Of a stretch of 64,000 nucleotides of DNA, positions 24,072-33,758 are shown in pieces (the first letter of the stretch is position 1; each line of letters begins with the position of its first letter). The position numbers and the translations under genes are program-made. Under the pieces are notes generated by a model. It was not told where the DNA came from. It saw only the letters and a list, made by a program, of their open reading frames with translations, and ran no database searches. Source of the DNA: Anarhynchus alexandrinus (taxonomy: Eukaryota; Chordata; Aves; Charadriiformes; Charadriidae); contig VUYV01000090.1 of NCBI GenBank assembly GCA_008711295.1, positions 3,092,917 to 3,156,916 of the forward strand. Reading direction: 5' to 3'.

Positions 24072-24079
24072 TGAGGTAG
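24072..24079 (-). promoter_or_regulatory. TRIM71: let-7 8-mer target site (proximal pair, second)
   Basis: CTACCTCA on the mRNA strand, about 160 nt after the stop codon. It is a perfect 8-mer match to the let-7 seed and lies 79 nt from the other proximal site. It is flanked by a C-rich stretch (G-rich on the + strand, 23990-24066). Confidence 0.85.
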
Positions 24080-24150
24080 ATAGAATTTAACTTTACAGGC
24101 TCACTCCCTGCAGAAAAGATAAGTACATTCATCTGTAAAAAAATTAAAGA

Positions 24151-24158
24151 TGAGGTAG
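24151..24158 (-). promoter_or_regulatory. TRIM71: let-7 8-mer target site (proximal pair, first)
   Basis: CTACCTCA on the mRNA strand, about 80 nt after the stop codon. Besides the 8-mer seed match, ATACAAC (complement of 24171-24177) can pair with let-7 positions 12-18 across an asymmetric loop, giving 3' supplementary pairing. LIN-41/TRIM71 is the classic let-7 target from nematodes to vertebrates. Confidence 0.87.
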
Positions 24159-24203
24159 GTTTGAATTAACGTTGTATTTTTTTCATTTTCTCTTAGAAGA
24201 ATT

Positions 24204-24211
24204 TCCCTGAG
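24204..24211 (-). promoter_or_regulatory. TRIM71: miR-125 8-mer target site
   Basis: CTCAGGGA on the mRNA strand, about 28 nt after the stop codon. It matches the miR-125 (lin-4 family) seed. The match extends to ten bases, because the + strand reads TCCCTGAGAC like the miRNA 5' end. Regulation of LIN-41 by let-7 and miR-125 together is established in vertebrate development. Confidence 0.83.
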
Positions 24212-24238
24212 ACAGTTTCTTCCTAATTCAAACACAGA

Positions 24239-25690
24239 TTAGAAGACGAGAATTCGATTGTTTCCAAAGTCGACCACAACAATCATGCCATCAGGGGTGA
24301 CGGCTATACCTGAAGGACGGTCCATCTGACCAAAGCCGCTTCCCTGAGTGCCAAACTTGCATAAAAAGCTACCATTTGACTCGAATATCTGCACCCGGTG
24401 GTTCCTGGAATCGGCCACAATGATGCGCCCCTCTTGATCCACCGCCACTCCCTGGGGGCGCAGGAATTGGCCGTTCCCGGTGCCCTCCGAGCCCAGAAAG
24501 CGTGCTGACTGGCAATCTGGATGGATGACCAGAAGGCGATGGTTGTTGAAGTCAGTCACTACCAAGTGGCCCTCGTGATTGAAAGTCACACCTCTGGGGG
24601 AATCAAAGTGCTTCCAGAGTGCCCCTTCGAAGCCATACTTGTTAAGAAACACACCGTCGGGCCCAAACAGCTGAACGCGATGGTTCCTCGTGTCAGAGAC
24701 CAGGATCTTGCCCTCTGCGTTGACGGCCACATCCCATGGGTAATTGAATTGCCCGTTCTTTGTTCCTTTCTCCCCGAACTTCAGAATGAACTGCCCCTCA
24801 AATGTGAAGATCTGGATGCGATGATTGTCCTTGTCAGCCACCACGATCCTACGCGAGATGTCACAGGCCACGCCAGCCGGGCGATCGAACTGGCCCGGCC
24901 GGGAGCCCAGCGTGCCAAACTTGTGATGGAAGGTCCCGCATGGTTTGAACACCTGGATGCGGTTATTACTGCGGTCAGCAACAATGATGTAGCCTTCTTT
25001 GTCTACGCTAACCCCCCAGGGGCGGCAGAGTTTGCCGTCGCTGTCTCCCTCGCTGCCAAAGGAGAGACCCGGCAGCCCGATGCCTATGTAGCTGCGCCCA
25101 GATTTTACCACAACTTTGAAGGGGCTGTTCTCAATGTGTTGGTTGCACATCATCACGGATACCAGGTGCTCTCCCTCTAGCTGTGGACGGTAGCTGACCA
25201 GGTAGGTCCCATTCTGCTGATCACTGACATCTGCCCCGAAAAGGTTTCCATCTGGGCCCATCACCACTGCAGAGATCATGTCACCTCCTGAAAGGCGAGG
25301 CTCACCATCATGGTCATAGCCTATCACTGTGAAAGAGGCCACTTTGCCCTGCAGCGCACGCTTGAGGCCTTCCCCGGTGGCTTTGGTCAGAGGAGCAAAA
25401 GCCCCACTGCTGACAAAGCCCATGGATTTAATGGCCATATACAATGCCTGATCAGGGGGAGTGAACATGATCCTGTCATCTTCCTGTGGCTGGAGAAGGC
25501 CTCTCACGTTCTTCAGCTCCTGCACCTGAGCCAGCATGCGGTCCCGAGCCAGAAGAATATCCATGGTACGACCCTCCTCCAGGACCTGCTGAACAGCACT
25601 AATGGTGTTGTCCAGCTTATTTAGGTTCTGACGTAACTTTTCAACTTGCAAGTAGAGTGACTTCGCCTTGACTTGACGAATCTTTTCCAC
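24239..25690 (-). CDS. TRIM71: TRIM71 (LIN-41) terminal coding exon: coiled coil, filamin domain, six NHL repeats
   Basis: Encodes the last 483 residues and a TAA stop (24239-24241). Exon residues 1-65 ([15 protein letters not shown]...) finish the coiled coil. A filamin/ABP280 repeat follows at about 75-197 ([26 protein letters not shown]), then six NHL repeats at about 211-483, ending NNRILVF. The NHL propeller binds hairpins in target mRNAs and represses them; the protein acts in stem-cell proliferation and early development, in cytoplasmic granules. Arginine codons at 25022-25024 (CRPWG) and 24458-24460 (LRPQG) align with human R608 and R796, known RNA-binding/disease positions, so the spacing is collinear with the 868-residue human protein. 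The acceptor is CCCCAAG|GTG, phase 0. The open frame continues into the intron up to 25765; that part is not coding. Confidence 0.98.
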   Translation of the reverse strand: MEKIRQVKAKSLYLQVEKLRQNLNKLDNTISAVQQVLEEGRTMDILLARDRMLAQVQELKNVRGLLQPQEDDRIMFTPPDQALYMAIKSMGFVSSGAFAPLTKATGEGLKRALQGKVASFTVIGYDHDGEPRLSGGDMISAVVMGPDGNLFGADVSDQQNGTYLVSYRPQLEGEHLVSVMMCNQHIENSPFKVVVKSGRSYIGIGLPGLSFGSEGDSDGKLCRPWGVSVDKEGYIIVADRSNNRIQVFKPCGTFHHKFGTLGSRPGQFDRPAGVACDISRRIVVADKDNHRIQIFTFEGQFILKFGEKGTKNGQFNYPWDVAVNAEGKILVSDTRNHRVQLFGPDGVFLNKYGFEGALWKHFDSPRGVTFNHEGHLVVTDFNNHRLLVIHPDCQSARFLGSEGTGNGQFLRPQGVAVDQEGRIIVADSRNHRVQIFESNGSFLCKFGTQGSGFGQMDRPSGIAVTPDGMIVVVDFGNNRILVF

Positions 25691-25899
25691 CTTGGGGGGG
25701 CGGGAACAAGGGGGAAAGAAAAGCACACTTACATCAAAAAAAGACAACCCATAATACAGAAACATTTCCTAATGTTGCTCTTCTACATAAAAAACTGGTT
25801 GTGCAGTTGTTGCAGCATGTTGACACAGAACTGCAGAACAAGCCTCTTAAAAGTCGTGATATAGAGAAACAAAAATGAGGAAAAGTAATTATCTAAATT

Positions 25900-25923
25900 A
25901 TGATGATGATTATTATTATTATT
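25900..25923. repeat. (ATG)n/(ATT)n trinucleotide microsatellite
   Basis: TGATGATGA runs directly into TTATTATTATTATT. A short compound microsatellite in TRIM71 intron 3. Confidence 0.85.
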
Positions 25924-27825
25924 CTCTCCCATCCTCCAGCCAAAATCATACCTTTTTACTCTGCAAACCTTCCTTTCAGATGGCACTTGGATGCAGCAGA
26001 GTCACTTGCTGACTAATAATGATTTGCTTCCTCAAATGCTATTCTATTTTCTAGTTGCAAGGAACTTGACAGGTCATCTGAAGGTACATCTTAGACTCCA
26101 GGGAGGACAGAGGTTACTGCAGGCTCTCAAGAAAGAGCAGAGGCTGAGGCTTCTCCGACCAGAGTTGAGACCAATTTAGGAAGGCAGGCTGTTATCACAC
26201 AAAGCTGAGGCTAGGAGTCAGCATCCGCTAATGCACATGGGCTCTTGTCATTCCCCTGCCTGCCAGAACTGTTTTCATGTGACTGGATAATACCAGACAT
26301 CTATCTCCAGGGATTTTGTGTGTCCAATTATTTTAATATTTGCTTGCAAATACTGGCAGACATGCTGAGCTAGTGCTTTACAACAAGATGCTTTGTAATG
26401 TCACTTCAAATGACACAGAAGGTTACTGCCAGTCCCTGCTTCGAGGACTGAAGCTCAAGCAAAAATGGTTTGTTTTAACTACTTTATATAAGCCTGTGTT
26501 TCTCTTTACTTGTGAAAAATCACTTTAGACCATCTGGCAAAGACACCTGCCTTGTAAAACTAATGAAACATGTAATTGCTTTATTTGTTGCAAAAATACA
26601 TTTCCTTACGTCTGAATACCTGCTTGGCTGCAGAACAATACCAGCAATGTATTTTAATGAGGGACAACTCACTGCCTGAGGACTCCTTGGTTATACACTG
26701 ACTAGATAACAGATGTACAAACATGCTATTTCATTTAAGGTTAAGGCATGTGGTTTTTACCTGACTGTTTAAAAAGAGAAAATAGTCAGAGATGATGCTT
26801 CTAGTAGATTTCCAGAAGAAGTTACTAATCTTAGGTCTCATCTTAATCCTTGGCCTCAGCTTTGGTACCCAAAATTATTCACTTTACATGAGGGCTTATT
26901 ATACTCAGCTGCCTTTTTTTTTTGTGCTAGAATTACCACCACCACCAAGTTTACTACTTAAAATAATGTCTTATAACCTGAAGAGAACTTGCTCTCAGTG
27001 CAGACATTACAATAGAGTGCATTTATGCAGCCTCTTGGGATACGAACAGCTTAGGGGCAGCTCTTACTTCTCCTATACTAGGAATACCTCAAAAGAGAAG
27101 GCTGCCAAGCTTCTTGGGAAAGGCTAACAGAGGAAAGTGAACTCATCTCCCTCAATCCAAATACCTCAGAAAAAGCAGCATTAAAAGTGCAGTAACTATA
27201 CTTGACCACACATTTTTGCTCCACTATACCAGTAACAGAAATCATGCGGTCACAGGACTAAGTCAGTTTGACTCAACTGATAGAAAAGACCTGACCCAAC
27301 AGCAGCGTGGGTTTCTGTTCAATTCTACAAGTGGGACACAAAGGGCCAATCCAAACTAATCTGTGCTCAACAAGCAGAGAAGAGCCATGAGCACCTTTCC
27401 GGAATAAGAAACTTTGCTGTGACTTCCCTTCCTCCTCTCAAAATACCAACACATGCATTGTGGCTGGAGTGAGTGCAGGAGTTTGGGATTGTGCAGATAC
27501 TCTTGCTGCAGAGTATTCTTTTCTTCTACTATTAAAAAAAAATAATCAGAGGGACACTACCTTGATCGAGAGTAAAATAAGTTTTTAGGTGTGGGGACAG
27601 TGACAGTTAGTCTTGCAGAATTTACTAGTCTTTCTTAAAGGACACAGTATATACAGCTTTGATCCTTTCCTTTGTTTATGACAAATAGTATATGGGTTTT
27701 CTTACATAATCCAAGTACCTACTACAGCAACATATTGAAGAGGCATTAAAGACATTCTTTAAACGAGGTGTTTAAAGGTGATCTCTTCTCCATTCAGTGC
27801 CGAGATGTGAGGCACAGCTGCTGAG

Positions 27826-27840
27826 CCAGCAGGGGGAGTG
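27826..27840 (+). promoter_or_regulatory. candidate CTCF-binding motif
   Basis: CCAGCAGGGGGAGTG closely resembles the CTCF core consensus (CCASYAGRKGGCRS-like), with A in place of C after the G-run. It lies in TRIM71 intron 3. Motif identification is by eye only. Confidence 0.4.
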
Positions 27841-28125
27841 CCCACCCTACTTGTGGGGCTGAGCTTGCAGGAGGATACCCTAAGTCCCCACAAAAAACCC
27901 AACCAGTTTCTCAGATTTAGAGATACCTTCAGCACAAAACCAACCAGGGCCAGAATCCAGCATCCTGCTACCTACAGAAAAATGAGTTCACAGTAAACTG
28001 TAGTGTTTCAATTCAGTGTTCCTCAGGAGGGTATCAGAATCTGGCCATATACTAGTTAAAAAGCGTGTTTTCAGTTTGAAAAAGCACTTGTCAAGCAGTT
28101 CAAACCACATATGTAAGGCACATAC

Positions 28126-28260
28126 CTTCCAGAGCAGCTCACACTCCCGCTCTTCCAAGGCCTTCTTATGTCTAGTAGTCACTGCTTTGACTTCAGACTG
28201 TACCACCTTCGCTTTCATCTCAACCTGCTCTGCCACAGCCTGGGCCTGTTCAATACTCAG
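28126..28260 (-). CDS. TRIM71: TRIM71 exon 3 (coiled coil)
   Basis: Forty-five codons in phase 0 at both ends: [18 protein letters not shown] through [13 protein letters not shown], nearly identical to human TRIM71. The regular heptad-like spacing of A, V, L and M with charged residues marks the coiled coil that TRIM proteins use to dimerise. The acceptor is TTTCTCCCCAG and the donor AAG|GTATGT. Joined to the last exon it reads [11 protein letters not shown], continuous with the family. Confidence 0.97.
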
Positions 28261-29227
28261 CTGGGGAGAAAAAAAAAGAACACACTTAGGGCTCAACCAA
28301 ACCAATTAGAAACACATCAGAGGACCACTGCTTACATTTCGCTATGCCTTCAGGTGAAGGCATAAAGGGACAACTCTTGATTTTTTTTACCAGGCCTTCA
28401 CCCATTTCATGCACAGAGCCTGAAAACTGGCATAATTTTTAAAATGCATCTATTACATGGAGTTTATGCCTTCATTATACCATGCACCAACACCACAGGG
28501 CTAAATTCCCTGTGCAATTCCAGCAAGCAGCTAGTATGAACTCAAGCAAGAGACTCACACGGAAATTCATACTCATGTTTTCCCACATATAGAGTACCCA
28601 GTTTGTCTTGTCCCTCAAAATGCTTCAGACTGTTGAGTGATGGTTCTGCTTCTAGTAAGAAATGACACTGTAGGGAACAGACTGTTTTACCCATGCATCT
28701 GAGCTGCACAGAAATACCCCTAACAGAATGTGAAGTTAATCTATTTTAAAAGAAAAAAAAAAACACCCCAAAGATTACATGGTTATAATTAAAAAGCATT
28801 CACATAGTTACTCACACCTTGGATAGAGACCAAATTCTTTCTAATAGAACCTTTTAATACCACTATTCTAAGTACATACTGTAGTAGTAACCTGCAAATA
28901 TGCAGAATGCATCTGGAAGGAACATGTCTTCTCCCCTCAAAGAAAAAAACTGTTTCCTCGAAAAATCCTCTCAAACTGCTCCCTGTTTCACAAAGTATTA
29001 CAGAAAATGGCATAAAACCAAACAAGATAAAGAGCAGCAAATCTGAAGGATCACAGTTCCCCATGGAAAAGGTTCAATAGCATCAGTTAACTGAATCTTT
29101 TCAACACCTTTGTCACACAGTGAATCAGCATTAACTTGCAGATGAGGTTGTGAACCTCAAAGAGGTTAAAAAGATACTAGTTTATTAGTTAGAAAATTAT
29201 GGAACAAAATGATGGTATGTGACAGTA

Positions 29228-29355
29228 TTTAGCCTAGAAAACAGAAGGCTCAGGGGGGATCTTATCAATGTATATAAGTACCTGTAGAGAAGGTGCAAAG
29301 AGGACAGAGAAAGGCTCTTTTCATTCGTGCCCAGCAACACGTGCACAAACACTGT
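29228..29355 (+). mobile_element. decayed CR1-type LINE fragment
   Basis: The sequence follows the 3' half of sauropsid CR1 LINEs: AGAAGGCTCAGGGGGGATCT (approximately), then TATCAATGTATATAAGTACC, GGTGCAAAGAGGACAGAG, GCTCTTTTCATTCGTGCCCA and GCACAAACACTG. It is truncated at both ends with many substitutions, so it is old and inactive. The identification rests on my memory of the CR1 consensus. Confidence 0.75.
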
Positions 29356-32300
29356 TACTTGAGTTTTACTCTGTGGAATTGGAAGTACCAGTTTCAACCC
29401 TACGGTTTACAAAGATATATTGCACAAAGCACTGGTGACATCTCTAATAGGATGGGGAGTGATATTGGCCATCTTTGGCGCCCTGAGAAGTCACAAGTGA
29501 ATATGTACAGCTGCAAATAGGCTATTTACTGTATCGGCCAACAGCAGGAAACAAAATAGTTGTTCTCCATCTCAAATTCAGTAACCCAACGTGATTCTTT
29601 GCTAAACACAGGCTTTGTCTTCTGTTTCCCAAGCATGTGAACTGGCTGACCATCTCATTCACTAGCACTGGAATAATTACGACATACCATGAGGAGAGCG
29701 CATCACAAAAGCTGATTTTCTTTAAAAGGATTTGTTGTTAAAAAGATTGTGTGGTGTCTGACCAGAACAAGAAATGCTGCTGCTTAACGTGTTTCCGAAA
29801 AAGCTGACCTCTTTGAGACAAGTTCTGCACAGGAAATGCCTGCAGAACAGCAGGAGAGAGTTATCATGGCAGAGTTGTGATATCTTCGAGTAATCTAAGA
29901 GAACAAGGGATTTCCATGTAAAGAAGGCTCCCAGAAGTTGTACTTTAAGCTCTTGGCTTTTGCTTCAGATAGATAACTTGCCTATTGCTGTTCCCCACCA
30001 CCACCACACCACTGCCTGCCGCTGTGTTTGATGCTGGTCAGCCTTCCTGGGCTGTTCTAGCCTGGTTTGGCAGAGTGCAGGATCATGTGAGTTTTACCAA
30101 TATTTTGCCGATATCCTGAGCAATATTAGAGCCTTAGTGTTTTGGGCATCCTTCACTGATCTGAGCAGTTCAGACTCAGGCAAGTAAAAATAAATCCAGA
30201 TGATGACAGGAGTTGCTGGTAGACAGCCTTGTGCTATCTGGTATAGTTACTTGCCCTACCATAACTGGTTCCTACAGATGAGAGATCAGAGCATCCACAG
30301 GGAATTAATACCTCTCCTCCTATGATGCCCACCCCCACCAGAGGGCCACAACAAAAGGAAACCTTGCACACGGAGCTTCCAGTGGGGCACACAAGCATGT
30401 TTTCGTGAATGAAAGCAATGCAGAAAGCTATTGCTACCAGCACATTTCAGAATTTCTTGCTCTTCTCTATAAACCTACCCCAAATAGCAACAAACAACAT
30501 TCAAAACACATACTTTAGCAGAAGAGGACAATGGCATGCAGTGTTACCTGTACTTTCAGATTTCAAAGCATTTAGTGAGGATTATTAAATGTGCAGGTCT
30601 CCAAGTTTTTATTCTCTGCACATTTTGAACCAAACAGAAAAGCCTACTTTGTTAGCACCTCAAGGAAGCTATTCCTGTAATTCATACAGCATTTTACATC
30701 TTATTAGGCCTAGCTCTGCATAAACACACCCCTACAAGAACTATCGCTGGCACCCAGGGCACCAGTGCCTACACACAACATGCTAAACCAAACACTCCTT
30801 TCCAGGACGAGACAGCAGACCCAGGCATGCCTGGCCAGTTCCTCCACATTCAACCAGTTTTGAGTTAAAGCTGAAAAGTAAAGTTGTACTGGACCCCAGG
30901 TGTCCTTTGCAAGCCCCCTTAGGTGGACATCTACATGAGCTCCCCTTTATGTATATTTACTACGTGGGGGAAAAAGCTGGTAATGAGCTTGCTACAGCAG
31001 CTCTGACATGGCAACTGATGCTACAACACAAAGCTATGAAGAAAGCAACTGCAAGAGTCAGAAGTAGAAAAGTAGTATCATAGAACTTTGCTGTACTTCT
31101 GGATATCTGTGCGGACTACAAAGGGGCCCAAATCAGAATTTGCCATTTTGTAGAACTGCAGTTTTCAGCCATTTTTTACACCTCCTGTCTTCTTTTGGAC
31201 ATTAGGAATCGGAGCCTCAAGTTAACACAAAGCTTTCTACAATATGAAGTATTCAAGTTAAGTAAAGATTGAATTTTAGAAAGCTTTTTTTTAATATTCT
31301 TATGGAATATTTAAATGCAATGTTCTAGAAATATCACTACTCCCGAGTTTTCACTAGTGCTGCTTTTTTAAATGAAAAATTGTGATCAGCATACAACACT
31401 CCAGGAGAAAGAAAAACCATTACAAAGCATGTGTTCTGACAGACTACAAACAAGAACTGCAGAGCGACTGTAAAGGTGCTGATGCCCTCACTGCATGGTT
31501 TCCACAGCCCAATACCCAAATTAAATCAGTATGGCCACAGTTATGCCCACACAGAACAGTTATTTGAAGAGGCTAACTTAGGTCTCTGAAACAGTGGAGT
31601 CTGTTAATCCAGATCCTGAGCCATGCTGTTAAGTTATATCAATTCAGTTCAGAAAATTATCCATTTGAACAAACTGGCACAACACGCCACTGTGGCAGCA
31701 CCATGAGATATGTAAAGGCTGCTTATGGTAACTGTATTGCAACTCATCAACGCTAGCTTGCATGCACATTTTTGAGAAGGTCCTTAGGATTTTTAATTCC
31801 ATCCATCCATCTAAAGACGGGAGGGAGGTAGAATTTCTCAGGTATTAATTCCAATACTTAAATTGCTAGTCTAAGTTTTCCAATGAAGGTGCAAACCTCT
31901 GGAGAGAAAATTCAAACTTGAAAGCAAACTTTTGTTTTCTTTAGAGGAATCCTTCAGTATTTCAGGGGGGGCGGTCCCCAGGTAATGGCTAAAGAACCTT
32001 AAATACACACTTCCCTACCTCAACATGGAGGATTTACACTTTAAACACTAAGGAATTTAAGAGGAAGTTAATCCTACTTAAAGGAAAAAAAGCTTTGAGA
32101 TGCATATTCTCTGGCAAACCCTCTCTAGCTTTTAAAAGCACATTAAATACAAAAAACTGAAGGAATTCTTTCCATATATCTCAAGTTATCCCTCTTCTAC
32201 CAAATGCTAAAGGTGTTCCATCCATAAATAGTTTGTTTTCAGTTCCTTATGTAAACAAAATGATACAGAGAGCTTGTAACTTTTCCAATTACTTATTACT

Positions 32301-32552
32301 GTTTCAGAACAGGATAAAACAACCAGGACATAACAGCCAGCTTTCTCCAGCATCAAGAACTGGATATAAACTTCCTAATGTTCTTACACTGGAAAAATCA
32401 ATTGGAAGATCCTATATAAAGTATAGCTGCATTAAAGGTACTAGGATTAACAGGCTTAGCAGTGGCTTTGCAGTAATATTGGTGCAGCTATAGCACAAAT
32501 CACAGTACTTGGACCAATTTAAAGGTTTCAGTCTAAGAAGCGTAACAAAAAA

Positions 32553-32587
32553 AATTCTCACTTAAAGAAGAATTCTCACATAAAGAG
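32553..32587. repeat. approximate 18-bp tandem pair
   Basis: AATTCTCACTTAAAGAAG (32553-32570) is followed by AATTCTCACATAAAGAG (32571-32587). Two nearly identical units in TRIM71 intron 2. Confidence 0.75.
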
Positions 32588-33537
32588 AATTTTAAAAGAA
32601 GCTTTGATGGAGGGAGGGCTAGAGGCCAGGTTAACTCATGTCAGATGCCAACAGTCACTTTGGTTTATACTGCAGGAACAGACTTTTTGCCTAAAGTTTT
32701 AGGCAGAACAGTAGTTTGGACAGTGACACACGTCAAATCCATCTTTCCCAATAACCATCTGCTCATATGTTACACTAAGGAACTCACTAAAACACAACCC
32801 AACACAATAACTAGAAGTACAAAGAAATCCAGCCTCTGTTGATATAAACCCTAGATTTAGAAAAAAGCACAATTGACTCCATTTTGTTTACAAAGCTTCA
32901 CTTCAGGTTCTCAAACCTGCAAGCCTGACTTCAAAGCCACGCAGAAGGGTGCCTGAGCTAACTGGATGTGACAACCCCAGAACGATCCCTTGCAGCACAG
33001 CGGTGCCATCCTTCTCAGGTATCGACCTCCCGGCAGCACAGATCCATATGGCAACCCACAGGGAAGCTTCCACTCAAGGGCAGAGGCTCAAGGCAACAGA
33101 TCAGCTTCCTCCTCCCGCTGGCCAAGTTTCTTACAGTACCTCCCTCCCCACCCCCCTTCCCTAGAATAAAGGTGTTAATCTACTTCATACCACCTCCCGC
33201 GCAATTTGGGGGAGAAAAGGCATCGCCTTAATGGCTGACCTGCCTTACCACCAACTCTTAAAGCCTTTCATGCTGGTAGATAAGAGTCACTCCCCTCTGT
33301 ATTCTGCACATGACCAGTCTCGCTGCAGGCTTCCACGTTTAAATTAGTGCACTGTCAAACATTTCAGAAAACAACGAACTATAGGCTCAGCTAGGAAAGA
33401 ATTTGTTTTCCAATAAAACCACTTAAGACAACTGACATGAACAGATCAAATTGTACTTTAACATGTTCACCTGGAAATTGACCTTAAATGGGAATGAGCA
33501 CTCAGTGCTTTACTGTTACGCAAGTGCATTAGATTAC

Positions 33538-33570
33538 ACACACATACATACATATATACAATTACACATG
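33538..33570. repeat. CA/TA-rich simple repeat
   Basis: A short run of ACACAC, ATACATAC and ATATATAC units. An imperfect dinucleotide/tetranucleotide microsatellite. Confidence 0.75.
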
Positions 33571-33757
33571 TATAGATGTATTTTAAGAACATGACATTTT
33601 GAAAAAGCCATCTATCTTTCATCATAACAGATTTACGTTCAGTTTGTGGCCCAGTCCTTGGAAAAAATTCTGAAAGAAGACAGCTAAGTGTGCACTTTCG
33701 TGAGGTAAAACAAGGCAGCAGGACAAGCTCCCCATGTAGCAAGGCAGCAGTGCTGCT

Positions 33758-33758
33758 N
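33758..33758. other. ambiguous base (n)
   Basis: The only non-ACGT character noticed in the window. It marks an unresolved assembly or consensus position. Confidence 0.98.

Larger units (their letters stand above)
17916..24238 (-). other. TRIM71: TRIM71 3' UTR (about 6.3 kb)
   Basis: Non-coding sequence after the TRIM71 stop codon, running to a strong poly(A) signal. The length agrees with the roughly 6-kb 3' UTR I recall for mammalian TRIM71. It contains one miR-125 and four let-7 8-mer matches, several internal AATAAA hexamers (for example 22872-22877 and 20355-20360, read on the - strand), a 17-bp tandem repeat (21066-21099) and A-rich tracts such as 20290-20335. The exact end is inferred. 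The 3' UTR does not include any frame I would call coding. Confidence 0.75.
25691..28125 (-). other. TRIM71: TRIM71 intron 3
   Basis: About 2.4 kb, donor GTATGT, acceptor preceded by a long C/T tract. It contains an ATT/ATG trinucleotide run (25900-25923) and a CTCF-like motif at 27826-27840. No other gene is visible. Confidence 0.88.

Noticed and set aside
24521..25180. 219-residue open frame on the + strand
   Set aside because: It is the antisense shadow of the TRIM71 NHL-repeat exon, whose strong codon bias leaves the opposite strand open.
25691..25765. N-terminal extension of the NHL-exon open frame
   Set aside because: It is intron 3 sequence that happens to stay open; the protein alignment with exon 3 and the acceptor at 25691-25692 place the exon start at 25690.
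31070..31090. TATCATAGAAC resembling the end of a CR1 tail
   Set aside because: Only a few bases match and the flanks show no CR1 body.
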